A stretch of DNA of 62,954 bases from Bacteroidales bacterium UBA3297. GTDB lineage: Bacteria; Bacteroidota; Bacteroidia; Bacteroidales; Paludibacteraceae. The stretch spans positions 89,460 through 152,413 of the forward strand of contig DETD01000031.1 of the NCBI GenBank assembly GCA_002362105.1, given 5' to 3'. Shown piece by piece: positions 25,020 through 34,870 of the stretch. How positions within the stretch are numbered: position 1 is the stretch's first letter; every line of letters starts with the position of its first letter. The notes under the pieces were generated by a model. It saw only the letters and a list, made by a program, of their open reading frames with translations, ran no database searches and had not been told where the DNA came from. The translations under genes and the position numbers were made by a program.

Positions 25020-25115
25020 TGGCACTAGAACTAGGATTGGATAGCGTAAAGAGATTACACATTTTTCGTACGACTTTTGTGGTTCTTTACACAATCTTCG
25101 TACAACTTTCCGTCA
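25020..25115 (-). pseudogene. Deletion scar of a DUF4143 ATPase gene
   Basis: Bases 25020-25054 (TGGCACTAGAACTAGGATTG, then ATAGCGTAAAGAG) match the last codons and 3' flank of the ATPase gene at about 11380-11414. Directly afterwards 25055-25115 match that gene's 5' flank: the 32-bp repeats and the CTTTCCGTCATGGCG end. The 1.27 kb in between is absent, so this is either a deleted copy or an unoccupied equivalent site. Confidence 0.65.
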
Positions 25116-25129
25116 TGGCGTGCGTGGCA

Positions 25130-25216
25130 AGGTACAGCCTTTCAGGCTGAGGAGTGGATGCATGTCCGTCCGGGGGCTTCACACCCGGTTACGAAAGGTA
25201 CAGGCTTACAGCGTAC
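25130..25216 (+). repeat. Three-hairpin repeat, type 2, copy L
   Basis: CAGCCT-TTC-AGGCTG (25134-25148), then CCGGG/CCCGG (25169-25187), the linker TTACGAAAGGTA and a degenerate third hairpin. It follows the 32-bp repeats exactly as copy K does. The rest of the gap to 25435 holds only the sprA terminator. Confidence 0.6.
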
Positions 25217-25339
25217 TTATAACTCAGAAGGAACACCAGCCGTAACAGATGGTGCCGTACCCAAAATCTGGATATAACCTTCCAACCTGCTTATAACACA
25301 GAAGAAACAGCAGAGCACAGACCATATACAATAAAAGGA

Positions 25340-25375
25340 ATACGGGGAATGCCTAATTTTAGACATTCCCCGTAT
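25340..25375 (-). terminator. Terminator of sprA
   Basis: ATACGGGGAATG pairs with CATTCCCCGTAT across a 12-base loop. On the minus strand it is followed by a T-rich stretch (TTCCTTTTATTG), about 60 bases after the sprA stop. Confidence 0.75.
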
Positions 25376-25435
25376 AGTTTAACCATATTAAGCGCAGTAA
25401 ACAGGACGCCCCAAAGAACATCAGAGCAACTGCGA

Positions 25436-28400
25436 CTACTTCGAAAGCAGAATCTTTATACCGATACCGAAGTCGCTGCAAACCATAGGGTAAGAAGTAG
25501 AAACCTTCGGAGTAGAAGCAGTACGGTCGTAGTAGAAACGGACATTCAAACGCGAGCTGACCACATAGTCGGCACTGAACTTGATGATGAACGAATTGAT
25601 ACCACTGCTCAGCTGTGAATACATATCCTCAATCTTACGGATGTAAGCATCGGTAAGTTTATACGACACATCGAAACGGAGGTTGAGGTCGTTCTTGATG
25701 GTTTTCTGCTTGTTGTTGCTCAAACGGACAATAGCGCCAAAGTCGTCAATACGGTAACCGGCACCAAAGACATACTCGTCGCTATACGATTCAACCACCT
25801 GCAGCGCATTCACATCGAGCGAATTGGTTCTTGAGCGCTTCATTTCAGCCTTCAGCGACAAGCTGTTCTTCAGCGTAGCCTCGGCACCCAACAAAGGCGA
25901 GAACGACTCGTTAATATTCACATTATCGACAGTGTACTGTGTGCTAAAGTAGCCATTATCGAGTTCAGGCGAAGTACCGGCCACCTCACCGTAACCACCG
26001 CCCAAGTCGGTCCATTCGGTCAACGATGAATAAGAGTTCACATTATAGGTACACTTGTAGGCGTGGCTGAGCGTCAGGCTCTTCAAATAGTTCTGCATGT
26101 ACTCCCAACGAGAGAGCAAATCGACAGAAACACGCCAGTTTGGCAACATGCTCCAGATGTTCGGCAACAAATCGAGATTCTGCGACGAAGGGTTAGAACC
26201 CGTATAAGCCGCCAAGAAGGCCGGAACGAGCACATCGCTAGAATTAGCCGAGAGTTTGTCGTGGTATTCTCCCGCATCGGTAATACCTGTATTACGGATG
26301 AAGTCGGCCTTTACCCTACTGCGAATTTCCTGGCGGTAGCTCAAGAAATTGTTGAACAGTTTAGAGTTAAGCGTCTTTCCCTTGAAAGCCGTCTTAATAG
26401 CGATATGCGTACGCGAGAAGGAGCCCGTAAAGGTGTTGGCGTCTTCGTACATATAGTAAATATCGTCGACCCTCGTCTTCATCCAAGCGGCATTGAGGTC
26501 AATTTTGACACCAGGCAGCGGAATAATAGACGATTTCACCTGCAAGTCTTGTTCGCGGGTCTTAATTACCGGATTCGTCACAATAGAAGAGTCGTCGAGC
26601 ATCCAACCACGATCCTGCACCTTCTTGAGGTACTTGTCGGCCTTATAGAAACCGAACGTGAAATCGTAGCCAGGCGCCCTACCATCTTGTCCCAAGAATC
26701 CACTTTCAGGATTGTAGCCGGTAAGCGTAAGCGCGTCGACCTCACGGTAAGAGATAGACAGGTTGCGTACCGACATAAGGACACGCGCCGTAACATCGAC
26801 CACATCAGAGAACGGAGTGCGCTGTTTCTGCGTACCAACAACACGCAGGCTCAGGTTGCTGACATCTTCAGTACCAATCAGGTTGATGACATTCTGGTCG
26901 ACCACCTTGAACTTGGCAGGGTAAACCTTTCCATCCTTATCGGTAAGGGTCACCGTCAGTTTAGTGGTACCGAGACGGTGGCTGATACGGGTCTTGTTAT
27001 CCTTACGCAAACGAATGTTCTTGCGTTCGTAAACTTTTGGCTTAGCCTCTTCTTCCTTACGTTTGGCCTCAGCCTCCTTTTCTGCCTGTTTCGCCTTCTT
27101 CTTCTCTTCCTTAGTCTGTTTTTTGTCGTCCTTAGCAGGGCCCTTCTTACCCGTACGGGTCTTGTTGTTAGAGAAGCGCTTGTTAATCTCCTTCAGGTAA
27201 TTGCTCTTATTGTAGAGCGTTTCGAAGTTGAAGCGGACATCGCCATTCCACTGGCGCTTGCTGAACGCAATGTTACCGGTTTCGGCCCTACGGCCCAAAA
27301 TGGTTTCGGCACCACGGTCCCACGTATAGTCGGAAGCGAACTGTGCATTAGAAGTCACCCAGTCTAAATAAGGGAGCTTATTGATAGGGATATTCCAGTT
27401 CGCCGTGAAGCGCTGGTTGTACTCGATAGGCGTACCAAAATGCTTAATGCTGCTCCAAACCGTATCTTTCCAACGCTCGTACCAGTCGTCGGCATTCACT
27501 TCGCGCAAATAAGACTTGTTGATTGGCACATCGCGGTAGTTACCATTCTCGTCGCGGAAAATTTCGTCGACCTGCGAATTCATAGCAGAAGAGAAGCTCA
27601 ACTTCAAACTTCTCGACAAATTCCACTTGATATCGGCCGTACGCGACCAAGTCCAATCCTTGTCCCAAGCCAAATAAGGGAAGGTGGTATCGTGTTCGAT
27701 AACCGTCGTATAGTCGCGCAACTGTACCTCGTTGTAGTAACGCTTCATGTTCGTACTGAAAGCGTAAGAATTAGGGAGGTAGTTGAAATTAAACTCGCGT
27801 ATCAGTTTCAGGTGGTTCGACCTGAAAGCCTTCACCTTCTTAAACGGCTCAACCGGTTTGAGGCTGAGGTTGTACGAGTAGTTGAGCATACCGTTGTAGT
27901 TACGCGTAACATCGTACTCCACTTCAGGCGACTTCTCGGTCGTCTCGTTATAACCCAGCGAGAACGAGAAGTTGGCAGGGTCGTACGGCATAGGCTTTTC
28001 GCTCGCAATACCCACCCTCACATTGTTCAAGTTGTAGCTGTGGAAGGTGGTAGTCGTAACCGCCATATCGCGCACAGAATCCTTTGCCCGCTCGGAAGTC
28101 TGGTTTTCGATAGACTCATTGAGCGTCAGGTCGGAGTTCAACGGATCGTACTTCGGCTTAGAGACGGTTTTCTCTAAGGTATAAGAGAACGGCAGGTTCA
28201 CCTTCGCCTTTTCAGGGAAGAGTTTACCGAGCTGCACATTAGCCGCGAAGTTATATTCGTAGTAGTCGTCCTTTCTGCGGTCGTCGACATTGTCTTCAAT
28301 AGAACCGAAGCCCGCCTGTTCGATACGTCCACCGAGGGAAACAGAACCGAGGTCAGAGAAGACGATACCGAGGTTACCCAAGCCGGCGCAACCGCCCTCT

Positions 28401-31400
28401 TCGTCGAAGCCAACCATACGCAATTCGTTCACCCAGATGTCGGCACTGTGCATCACCTTGTCCTCGTTACGGACACCAATCATCAGGGCCGAAATTTCGC
28501 CGAACGACGGAGTACCAATCACCGTAATGAGGTTACCGTTGGTCTGGTCGTTCTCAGTATAGCGTTCGTTGATGTGTACACGACCGGCCGCCTTAGCCTT
28601 GTCGCGCTGCTTCTTCAAATTGGTGAAGGTAGAGAACGCAAAGTCGATATTGTTACTTTCTGGCCAGATAGCGTATCGGTCGCGACTGCCACGAGGGGTA
28701 ATCGTCAGCGGAATCTGGTACTCGTAATAGTTCTCGGTAAGGTCGGAACCCATACGCAGGAACAAGAACAAGTGGTTATTGCCAGTAGGGTTCAGCACAT
28801 CGTCCTTGTCTTCAGCGTGTACGAACATACGCAGACGCTCGTAACGGCGCATATCGAGCGACGTCTTCTTATAGACGGCACGTGCCTGCTTGGTACCGAG
28901 GCTGTCGAGCGAAATCAGCATAGACTGCTCGTTCTCTTCACGCACCTGGGTCTGGCTAGGGTCAATCACACGGGAAACACCCGGAGGCAGGTCGTAAGGA
29001 ACCGGCGACTTGTCGGCATCGTTCTCGATATTGACAGACGAAACGGAAATAGAACCCGTACCGCCATTGCTGTCGATGCCGTCGTTATAGGTAGCCTCGA
29101 AGAGGTTCTTGTTCTGAGAGTATACACGCCAGTCGGTACGTACCAGGTTCATGGCACCGAAACGCAAGTGGGTTTCGGTAGAGAAGCCGGTCATATACAT
29201 ACGGATGTAACGTATAGACTGGAAGTTAGAGATAGAGCCCTCCTTACGGTTGTAGGCATCGATAGGAATTCTGAACTGGTACCAGGTAACCGGATAAGAA
29301 TTACCGTTCTTCAGCGTCTGGTTAGTCGACACCTTGCTAGCAATATAGTGCGATGCCCACTGCGACTCGTTTTCGAGAATGTTCTTGTCGATGTCGACCA
29401 CATACTCGAAATACTGTTCCTTCTCGTTCAGCGTATGGTCGCCATTCAAGTCTTCCACATCAGGCGCATTGGTGCTCGACGAATAGTTGGAAGAAGAAGA
29501 AGAAGAATTGCCCTCCATACCATTATAATATTTATAACGGTAAAGAATACCCATATCGGCTCCATTGCCCAACGAATACTGGTCGCCCAGGAAGTGGCTG
29601 AAGTTATCGCCCGAAGGGTCGTTCAACGGAGAGTGGATATCGGCGTCGAACTTAGCGAGAGCCGTAGTGTTCAGTTTCTTCTTAATCTCGTTGAGGTAGA
29701 ATTTGTAGATTTCGTACTGGTGCTCGTCGTACGTGCTCAAACCATCGAGACCGACATCCTGCTGCTCGATGTTGCTGTTATCGAACGCATAAGTGATGGC
29801 CTGGATACGCGGTACACGCCCCCAGATGGTGGTATCGACCACGTTTGCCATATCGGTCGTCGGCATACCGTTCTCGAAAGAGATACGTCCGTCCTTCAAA
29901 ATGTCTTCAGAGACCTCACCCAAGTTGAAGACCAACTTACCGGAAGAGAGGTTGACATTCGGATTAGTAGCGAGCGTATAGTCGTCGAACGGATCCATCA
30001 TCCAGAATTCGATATAGGCCACATTCGCCTTGTTGAAGTCTGAATTCTCGATCTTCCTCATGATACCACCCCAGCGAGACTCAGGGTCGTCCAACGTACC
30101 ATCGGGGTTCATACCCGAAATATCGAAGTTGTACGGACCACGCTCCTGCGGATAGAACGAGAGGTTCAACGTAGGCAAGATGGAAGACTCGCCATACACC
30201 CTCTGCTTCAGCGGATAGAGTTCGTATTCATGAACAAGACGAACCAAGTTGTTGCTCATCTCGTCGTTATCGTTAGCCAACGACTTCGGAGTATCTTTCG
30301 ACTTGTTGTTCAGCACCTGGTCGATACGGTACCATGCGAAATGCGCACGATTCATGCCATAGCCCAAATGCCCCTTGTTGCTAACCAACTTGCTACCCCA
30401 AACCGCATCGGACTCGCGAATGAACTTATGGCCCACATAAGTCGCATCGGAAACGACAGGCGTACTAGCCAAAGACCAAGCCAACGGGCTCAAGATATTG
30501 ATAGAGGACTTCGTGCCCTCGAAATCGTCGATGTAAGAAACACCGTTACCCTCGCCATCGACAGCAGCCGCATGGCCAGGAATGAGTTGCGCGAACTCAC
30601 CCGAAACAGCGATAGTAGAAGGAACAGTGGCATTAATCAGCGGCAGTTTGTCGACCATGTCGGTCAACCACTGGCTAGGTGTATTGTATGCGGCATTCAA
30701 GCCCCAAATAGTGTTCGAGATAGGTTCCTCGCCATAAGACACCTTCTGCGTATAAGGCTTCTCGTTGAGGTGCATAATGGTACCACCAAACGTGAAGTGC
30801 TCGTTGAAGTCGTACTGCAAAGTGGTACCGAGCAACGACTTGCGCTGGGTATCGAAGAACGACTCGCTCTCGAGCGAAACATTAATCGGCGTATTGCTGG
30901 AAAGGGCCACCTCATCGAGGATGGTAACAACACCCATGTTGTAGTCGACGGTATAGCCTTCGTTCTCGACCAGCGTACGTCCACCAGCGGTTACCTTCAC
31001 CGAACCACGCGGCACATTGGTCGCACCGAGGCGAATTTGCGAGCCCGACGAAGACCTATATTCACCCGTAAGGATGAACTTGTCTTTCTCGGCATACTCT
31101 TTCGCATCGGACTGGGTCAGTTCGTACAACTCGGTAAAGGCGTACTGTTTAGCCAGTTCCTTGTCGTCGATTTTGCGGATGAGGCCCGCGCCGAAAGGCT
31201 CAACCGAAGGCAGGTAGACACGACCATTGGTAGCGTCGACCGTATAACCGTCGACAAAGTCGAAGTAGCCATCGGAAACCGCCTTCTGCTTAGAGTTCAA
31301 CCGATCGAGGTTCAACACCTTGATCAACGGAGTCTTCTTAATGTTGCTGATAGGCAGGTATTTCAGGTAGCTGGAAATAGAGTCGTTCGAATAGTAGTAC

Positions 31401-33058
31401 TCGATGTCGAGTTTGAACTTTTCAGAAGATACATTGTAAGCCGCCAACGAGTAGACGTTCTTCATCATCAGCTTCCACAAACGCGGGTTGCTAGGCGAGT
31501 TGCTGGTACTCTTCAACAACTTCACGAAAAGCGTAGAGCTGGTAGAGTCGGAAGACACGCGGTCGGTCGACAACTCACCCACCTTGTAGGACTTACCCTT
31601 GTAGGTATACTGGAACGCCACCGCACAGACATCGCTCGGGTTAAGCGTGCTACGCAGCGAGATAGTACCCAGATAAGGGTTGAACTTGAACTCGTCGGGA
31701 CCCAACATTCTGGCACTGTTCACCACCTCGTAGTCGACACCGTTTTCGAGGTACTTGCCGTTGTACTGCAACTGTTCCAACTGGCTGGAGCCATAGTTAC
31801 GGATGCCCACATTTTCGCCCGTGTTCAACGTAGAATAGAGGTCGTTGACCGAGTTGTACGGATTAATTTTAGCGGAGTTCGACTCAGGTTCGCCCAATTC
31901 AGTGAAGGCGATTACGTTACGGGTGGTTTTTTCTGCAGAAGAAGAGGTGCTGGTAACCCAGACCTCGACCTTGTTGATGACCACGCCAGAAGCGTTGGTA
32001 GGCGCCTTCGACATCCATTCGTCGTAGTTGTCGTAGAAGAACTGCGAGAGGAAGAAGTGCCTGTTGGCCTCGTAGTCGGCCGCATGAATCTCGAAATCGG
32101 TCGTTTGAGCGCCACCCTTGGTGGAAATTGTCTTACGCTCAGACTGCTGTTGGGCCGCGAGGGCAGAAACACGCAGTTTGCCGAACTGCATATCGGTACG
32201 CACGCCAAACAAGGCGTTCGCACCCGTAATCAGTTGTGTAGAAAGCGGAAGGGTCACGTTACCGGCCTCCACCTTCTTAATAATATTATCTTCCTTACCC
32301 TCGTAAGAGAGGTTGATCAGCGACTGGTCGAAATCGAAGGTGGCCTCGGTGTTGTAGTTCATGTTGAACTTCAAACGGTCGCCGACCTTACCGGTCGCAT
32401 TGAGCTGGATTTTAGTATCGAAATCGAAAATAGTCGACTTACGGTTACGCTCGGCAATGGTCGGATTGTCTCGGCGCGTATGTTTCAAGCCGAAAGTGAG
32501 GTCGACCGAACCCTGCGTCTTCAAAGAGACACCACCCTCACCGAAGATTTTATCGCCCGTAGGACCGATGTCGACACGCAAATCTTCAAGCGAGTACTTG
32601 TTGCCCTTATCGGTGTTAGCGGCATTTTTCTCGTTCCAATAGGCGTTCATCGACTCTTGGAGCGACTGCTCGCTATATTCGCCCGCATCAAGCACAAACG
32701 GAGTAGCGATATCCATATCGCCCACCTTAGTGCGATAGATGTAGTAACCATTTTCGGGATCGTAGTCGACCTCGTGTCTGACATTCGACGGGTCTCTCAA
32801 GTCGGCCGGCGACTTCTGTTGCAAGTCTTCGTACGTAACAATTTCCGGTTTAGCCAACGGATAGATGAGTCTGCCAGTATCGGAAGCGGCAACATCGGTA
32901 GAAGATTTCTCGGCATCCGAAACAGGAACGGGAGCAGGAAGCGGAGACGGCAGCGCCTGGCTGTCGGCTTCGGGTTGAGCAAGCACCGTAGTGGCTGAAA
33001 TTGCAATAGCAGCAACAGCAGCGAATGGCGAGAGATATTTTTTAAAGTTAGATTTCAA
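25436..33058 (-). CDS. sprA: Type IX secretion outer-membrane translocon SprA/Sov
   Basis: A 2540-residue outer-membrane protein, the size expected for the very large SprA/Sov barrel through which type IX cargo passes. An N-terminal signal peptide (MKSNFKKYLSPFAAVAA, cleavage near VLAQ) is followed by family-typical sequence along the whole length (for example FGLKHTRRDNPTIAERNR, VDYNMGVVTILDE and a C-terminal FGIGIKILLSK strand). A Lys/Glu-rich insert of about 60 residues lies near residues 1960-2020 and may be a variable loop. The gene lies directly downstream of ruvA on the same strand, an arrangement I recall from other Bacteroidota. Several proteins in this window end in sorting domains that would use this channel. 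Confidence 0.95.
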   Translation of the reverse strand: MKSNFKKYLSPFAAVAAIAISATTVLAQPEADSQALPSPLPAPVPVSDAEKSSTDVAASDTGRLIYPLAKPEIVTYEDLQQKSPADLRDPSNVRHEVDYDPENGYYIYRTKVGDMDIATPFVLDAGEYSEQSLQESMNAYWNEKNAANTDKGNKYSLEDLRVDIGPTGDKIFGEGGVSLKTQGSVDLTFGLKHTRRDNPTIAERNRKSTIFDFDTKIQLNATGKVGDRLKFNMNYNTEATFDFDQSLINLSYEGKEDNIIKKVEAGNVTLPLSTQLITGANALFGVRTDMQFGKLRVSALAAQQQSERKTISTKGGAQTTDFEIHAADYEANRHFFLSQFFYDNYDEWMSKAPTNASGVVINKVEVWVTSTSSSAEKTTRNVIAFTELGEPESNSAKINPYNSVNDLYSTLNTGENVGIRNYGSSQLEQLQYNGKYLENGVDYEVVNSARMLGPDEFKFNPYLGTISLRSTLNPSDVCAVAFQYTYKGKSYKVGELSTDRVSSDSTSSTLFVKLLKSTSNSPSNPRLWKLMMKNVYSLAAYNVSSEKFKLDIEYYYSNDSISSYLKYLPISNIKKTPLIKVLNLDRLNSKQKAVSDGYFDFVDGYTVDATNGRVYLPSVEPFGAGLIRKIDDKELAKQYAFTELYELTQSDAKEYAEKDKFILTGEYRSSSGSQIRLGATNVPRGSVKVTAGGRTLVENEGYTVDYNMGVVTILDEVALSSNTPINVSLESESFFDTQRKSLLGTTLQYDFNEHFTFGGTIMHLNEKPYTQKVSYGEEPISNTIWGLNAAYNTPSQWLTDMVDKLPLINATVPSTIAVSGEFAQLIPGHAAAVDGEGNGVSYIDDFEGTKSSINILSPLAWSLASTPVVSDATYVGHKFIRESDAVWGSKLVSNKGHLGYGMNRAHFAWYRIDQVLNNKSKDTPKSLANDNDEMSNNLVRLVHEYELYPLKQRVYGESSILPTLNLSFYPQERGPYNFDISGMNPDGTLDDPESRWGGIMRKIENSDFNKANVAYIEFWMMDPFDDYTLATNPNVNLSSGKLVFNLGEVSEDILKDGRISFENGMPTTDMANVVDTTIWGRVPRIQAITYAFDNSNIEQQDVGLDGLSTYDEHQYEIYKFYLNEIKKKLNTTALAKFDADIHSPLNDPSGDNFSHFLGDQYSLGNGADMGILYRYKYYNGMEGNSSSSSSNYSSSTNAPDVEDLNGDHTLNEKEQYFEYVVDIDKNILENESQWASHYIASKVSTNQTLKNGNSYPVTWYQFRIPIDAYNRKEGSISNFQSIRYIRMYMTGFSTETHLRFGAMNLVRTDWRVYSQNKNLFEATYNDGIDSNGGTGSISVSSVNIENDADKSPVPYDLPPGVSRVIDPSQTQVREENEQSMLISLDSLGTKQARAVYKKTSLDMRRYERLRMFVHAEDKDDVLNPTGNNHLFLFLRMGSDLTENYYEYQIPLTITPRGSRDRYAIWPESNNIDFAFSTFTNLKKQRDKAKAAGRVHINERYTENDQTNGNLITVIGTPSFGEISALMIGVRNEDKVMHSADIWVNELRMVGFDEEGGCAGLGNLGIVFSDLGSVSLGGRIEQAGFGSIEDNVDDRRKDDYYEYNFAANVQLGKLFPEKAKVNLPFSYTLEKTVSKPKYDPLNSDLTLNESIENQTSERAKDSVRDMAVTTTTFHSYNLNNVRVGIASEKPMPYDPANFSFSLGYNETTEKSPEVEYDVTRNYNGMLNYSYNLSLKPVEPFKKVKAFRSNHLKLIREFNFNYLPNSYAFSTNMKRYYNEVQLRDYTTVIEHDTTFPYLAWDKDWTWSRTADIKWNLSRSLKLSFSSAMNSQVDEIFRDENGNYRDVPINKSYLREVNADDWYERWKDTVWSSIKHFGTPIEYNQRFTANWNIPINKLPYLDWVTSNAQFASDYTWDRGAETILGRRAETGNIAFSKRQWNGDVRFNFETLYNKSNYLKEINKRFSNNKTRTGKKGPAKDDKKQTKEEKKKAKQAEKEAEAKRKEEEAKPKVYERKNIRLRKDNKTRISHRLGTTKLTVTLTDKDGKVYPAKFKVVDQNVINLIGTEDVSNLSLRVVGTQKQRTPFSDVVDVTARVLMSVRNLSISYREVDALTLTGYNPESGFLGQDGRAPGYDFTFGFYKADKYLKKVQDRGWMLDDSSIVTNPVIKTREQDLQVKSSIIPLPGVKIDLNAAWMKTRVDDIYYMYEDANTFTGSFSRTHIAIKTAFKGKTLNSKLFNNFLSYRQEIRSRVKADFIRNTGITDAGEYHDKLSANSSDVLVPAFLAAYTGSNPSSQNLDLLPNIWSMLPNWRVSVDLLSRWEYMQNYLKSLTLSHAYKCTYNVNSYSSLTEWTDLGGGYGEVAGTSPELDNGYFSTQYTVDNVNINESFSPLLGAEATLKNSLSLKAEMKRSRTNSLDVNALQVVESYSDEYVFGAGYRIDDFGAIVRLSNNKQKTIKNDLNLRFDVSYKLTDAYIRKIEDMYSQLSSGINSFIIKFSADYVVSSRLNVRFYYDRTASTPKVSTSYPMVCSDFGIGIKILLSK

Positions 33059-33157
33059 AACTTGTGTATAATTAGCGTGGCAGGCAAAAGCAACAACACC
33101 ACGAATAATAAACGAAAGTGAATATGTTTTTAGTATATCGCGACAAGAGGGAATGCC

Positions 33158-33745
33158 CTACTTGTTCAACCTGAGGGCCTCCTTGACCAGTTTGTTGAGC
33201 GGGAGGTCGGGTTGCGCCGCCAGTACCTTGTCGACCAGAGCGGCAGCGTCGGCCGCCGTGTAGCCCAGCATAGAGAGGGCCGCAATAGCCTCGCTGCGGT
33301 CTTCGTTGCGCGGATTGGCAAACGGAATGGTCCCCCCCGCAGCCGAAGGAACCACTTTGTCCTTCAAGTCGATGATGAGGCGCTGTGCCGTCTTCAAGCC
33401 AATACCCTTCACCTTCTTAATGGCATTCACGTCGCCATTGGCAATGACCTGCTGAAGCTCGGGCACCGAGAAAGACGAAAGGATAACAGAAGCCGTATTG
33501 GCACCCACCCCCGAAACAGACATCAGTTGGCGGAACAAGACCCTTTCAGACACATCGGAAAAGCCATAAAGGATAAAGGCATCTTCACGGATGATTTCCT
33601 CGATGAAGAGTTTGGCCTCAGCCTTCCCCTCGAGTGCCGAATAGGAATTGAGTGTAATGTGAACCATATACCCCACCGAATTGGCCTCGACAACCGCATA
33701 AGTAGGAGTCAGTTCACTTATTTTACCACTGATATATTCGTACAT
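33158..33745 (-). CDS. ruvA: Holliday junction branch migration protein RuvA
   Basis: A 195-residue DNA-binding subunit that forms a tetramer on Holliday junctions and guides the RuvB motor. It shows the N-terminal OB-fold (MYEYISGKISEL, YMVHITLNSY), the helix-hairpin-helix motifs (LMSVSGVGANTASVILSS and IKKVKGIGLKTAQRLIIDLK) and the C-terminal RuvB-binding domain (SEAIAALSMLGYTAADAAAL). Length is normal. It starts at ATG after the -7 box TAAATTTG (minus strand, 33782-33789) and is followed about 100 bases on by sprA, possibly as one transcript. Confidence 0.96.
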   Translation of the reverse strand: MYEYISGKISELTPTYAVVEANSVGYMVHITLNSYSALEGKAEAKLFIEEIIREDAFILYGFSDVSERVLFRQLMSVSGVGANTASVILSSFSVPELQQVIANGDVNAIKKVKGIGLKTAQRLIIDLKDKVVPSAAGGTIPFANPRNEDRSEAIAALSMLGYTAADAAALVDKVLAAQPDLPLNKLVKEALRLNK

Positions 33746-33781
33746 AACAGAACAATCTAAAACATTTAACTTGTAAAGTTA

Positions 33782-33789
33782 CAAATTTA
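33782..33789 (-). promoter_or_regulatory. -7 promoter box TAAATTTG
   Basis: Minus-strand TAnnTTTG match about 37 bases before the ruvA ATG, in the gap between ruvA and the divergent aminopeptidase genes. Confidence 0.45.
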
Positions 33790-33971
33790 TAAGCAGAAAA
33801 TGAAAAAGAGGTTCCAAAATCGGCCCACGCCACACGAAACAGCATTCTAAATAAGGGCCGGAAAACAAAGAAATAAGACAAAGGACTTCATAAAGCCGCA
33901 ATAAATGCCGATATTTGTAACCAATACAGAAACAGGCGGACAAAAACGCAGGAAACAAGAAAAAAGAGACA

Positions 33972-34829
33972 ATGAAGACGAAAATAATAAGGAACTGGAT
34001 TGTTCCTACCGGCCAACAGCCGACCGAGATGGATAAAAAAATACTCCACTACCAAAACAGTGGCTGCCTGGTACCCAAACGCCGACTTATACTCAATGAC
34101 GAACAGATAGAAGGCATCCGCCGAAGTAGCGCTGTCAACACGGGTGTGCTCGACGAGGTTGCCAAGCACATCAAAGCCGGAATGAGTACGGAGGAAATAG
34201 ACCAGATTGTATATAAATACACCACCGACCACGGAGCCATACCTGCCGACCTCAACTACGAGGGCTACCCTAAAAGCGTATGCACCTCGGTGAACGAGGT
34301 GGTCTGCCACGGCATACCAAACCCCGACGAGATATTGCAGGAAGGCGACATTGTGAACGTCGACGTGTCGACCATTCTCGACGGTTACTACAGCGATGCC
34401 TCGCGCATGTTCATCATCGGCAAAACCACTCCCGAAAAGGAACGGTTGGTGAAGGTGGCTAAAGAGTGCCTCGAGATAGGCGCTGCCGCCGCTCAGCCCT
34501 ACGGATTTGTGGGCGACATCGGCAATGCCATTGCCAACCACGCCCATAAGAACGGCTACTCGGTGGTAGAAGAATTCTGCGGACACGGTGTGGGACTGAA
34601 ATTCCACGACGATCCAGAAGTGGTTCACTACGGCCGCAAGCACACGGGCATGCTGCTGGTACCCGGCATGGTGTTCACCATTGAGCCCATGATCAACATG
34701 GGCGTGAAAGAAGTCTTCATCGACGAAGACGACGACTGGACCGTTGTCACCGAAGACGAACTGCCTAGCGCACAATGGGAGCACACCTTCCTGATGACAG
34801 AGAAGGGGTTGGAAGTACTCAGTTGGTAA
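33972..34829 (+). CDS. map: Methionine aminopeptidase type I, copy 1
   Basis: A 285-residue enzyme that removes the initiator Met from new proteins. The five metal ligands of type I enzymes are visible: two Asp in VDVSTILDGYYSDASRMF, His in FCGHGVGLKFHD, Glu in FTIEPMINMG and Glu in QWEHTFLMTE. An N-terminal extension of about 40 residues (PTEMDKKILHYQNSGCLVP) precedes the catalytic domain, as I recall from other Bacteroidales copies. A second complete copy follows 41 bases later on the same strand. Confidence 0.93.
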   Translation: MKTKIIRNWIVPTGQQPTEMDKKILHYQNSGCLVPKRRLILNDEQIEGIRRSSAVNTGVLDEVAKHIKAGMSTEEIDQIVYKYTTDHGAIPADLNYEGYPKSVCTSVNEVVCHGIPNPDEILQEGDIVNVDVSTILDGYYSDASRMFIIGKTTPEKERLVKVAKECLEIGAAAAQPYGFVGDIGNAIANHAHKNGYSVVEEFCGHGVGLKFHDDPEVVHYGRKHTGMLLVPGMVFTIEPMINMGVKEVFIDEDDDWTVVTEDELPSAQWEHTFLMTEKGLEVLSW

Positions 34830-34870
34830 GCGTTTGGAAAGACCAGACAAAACAAAAAGAACAGCAAGAC

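Noticed and set aside
4064..25216. Insertion sequences or an integrative element
   Set aside because: No transposase, integrase or relaxase was found, and no target-site duplications could be shown.
30230..32998. Long open frame (922 codons) on the plus strand
   Set aside because: It lies antisense to sprA, is rich in Arg/Val/His as expected for a reverse-strand shadow of biased codons, and has no recognisable domain.
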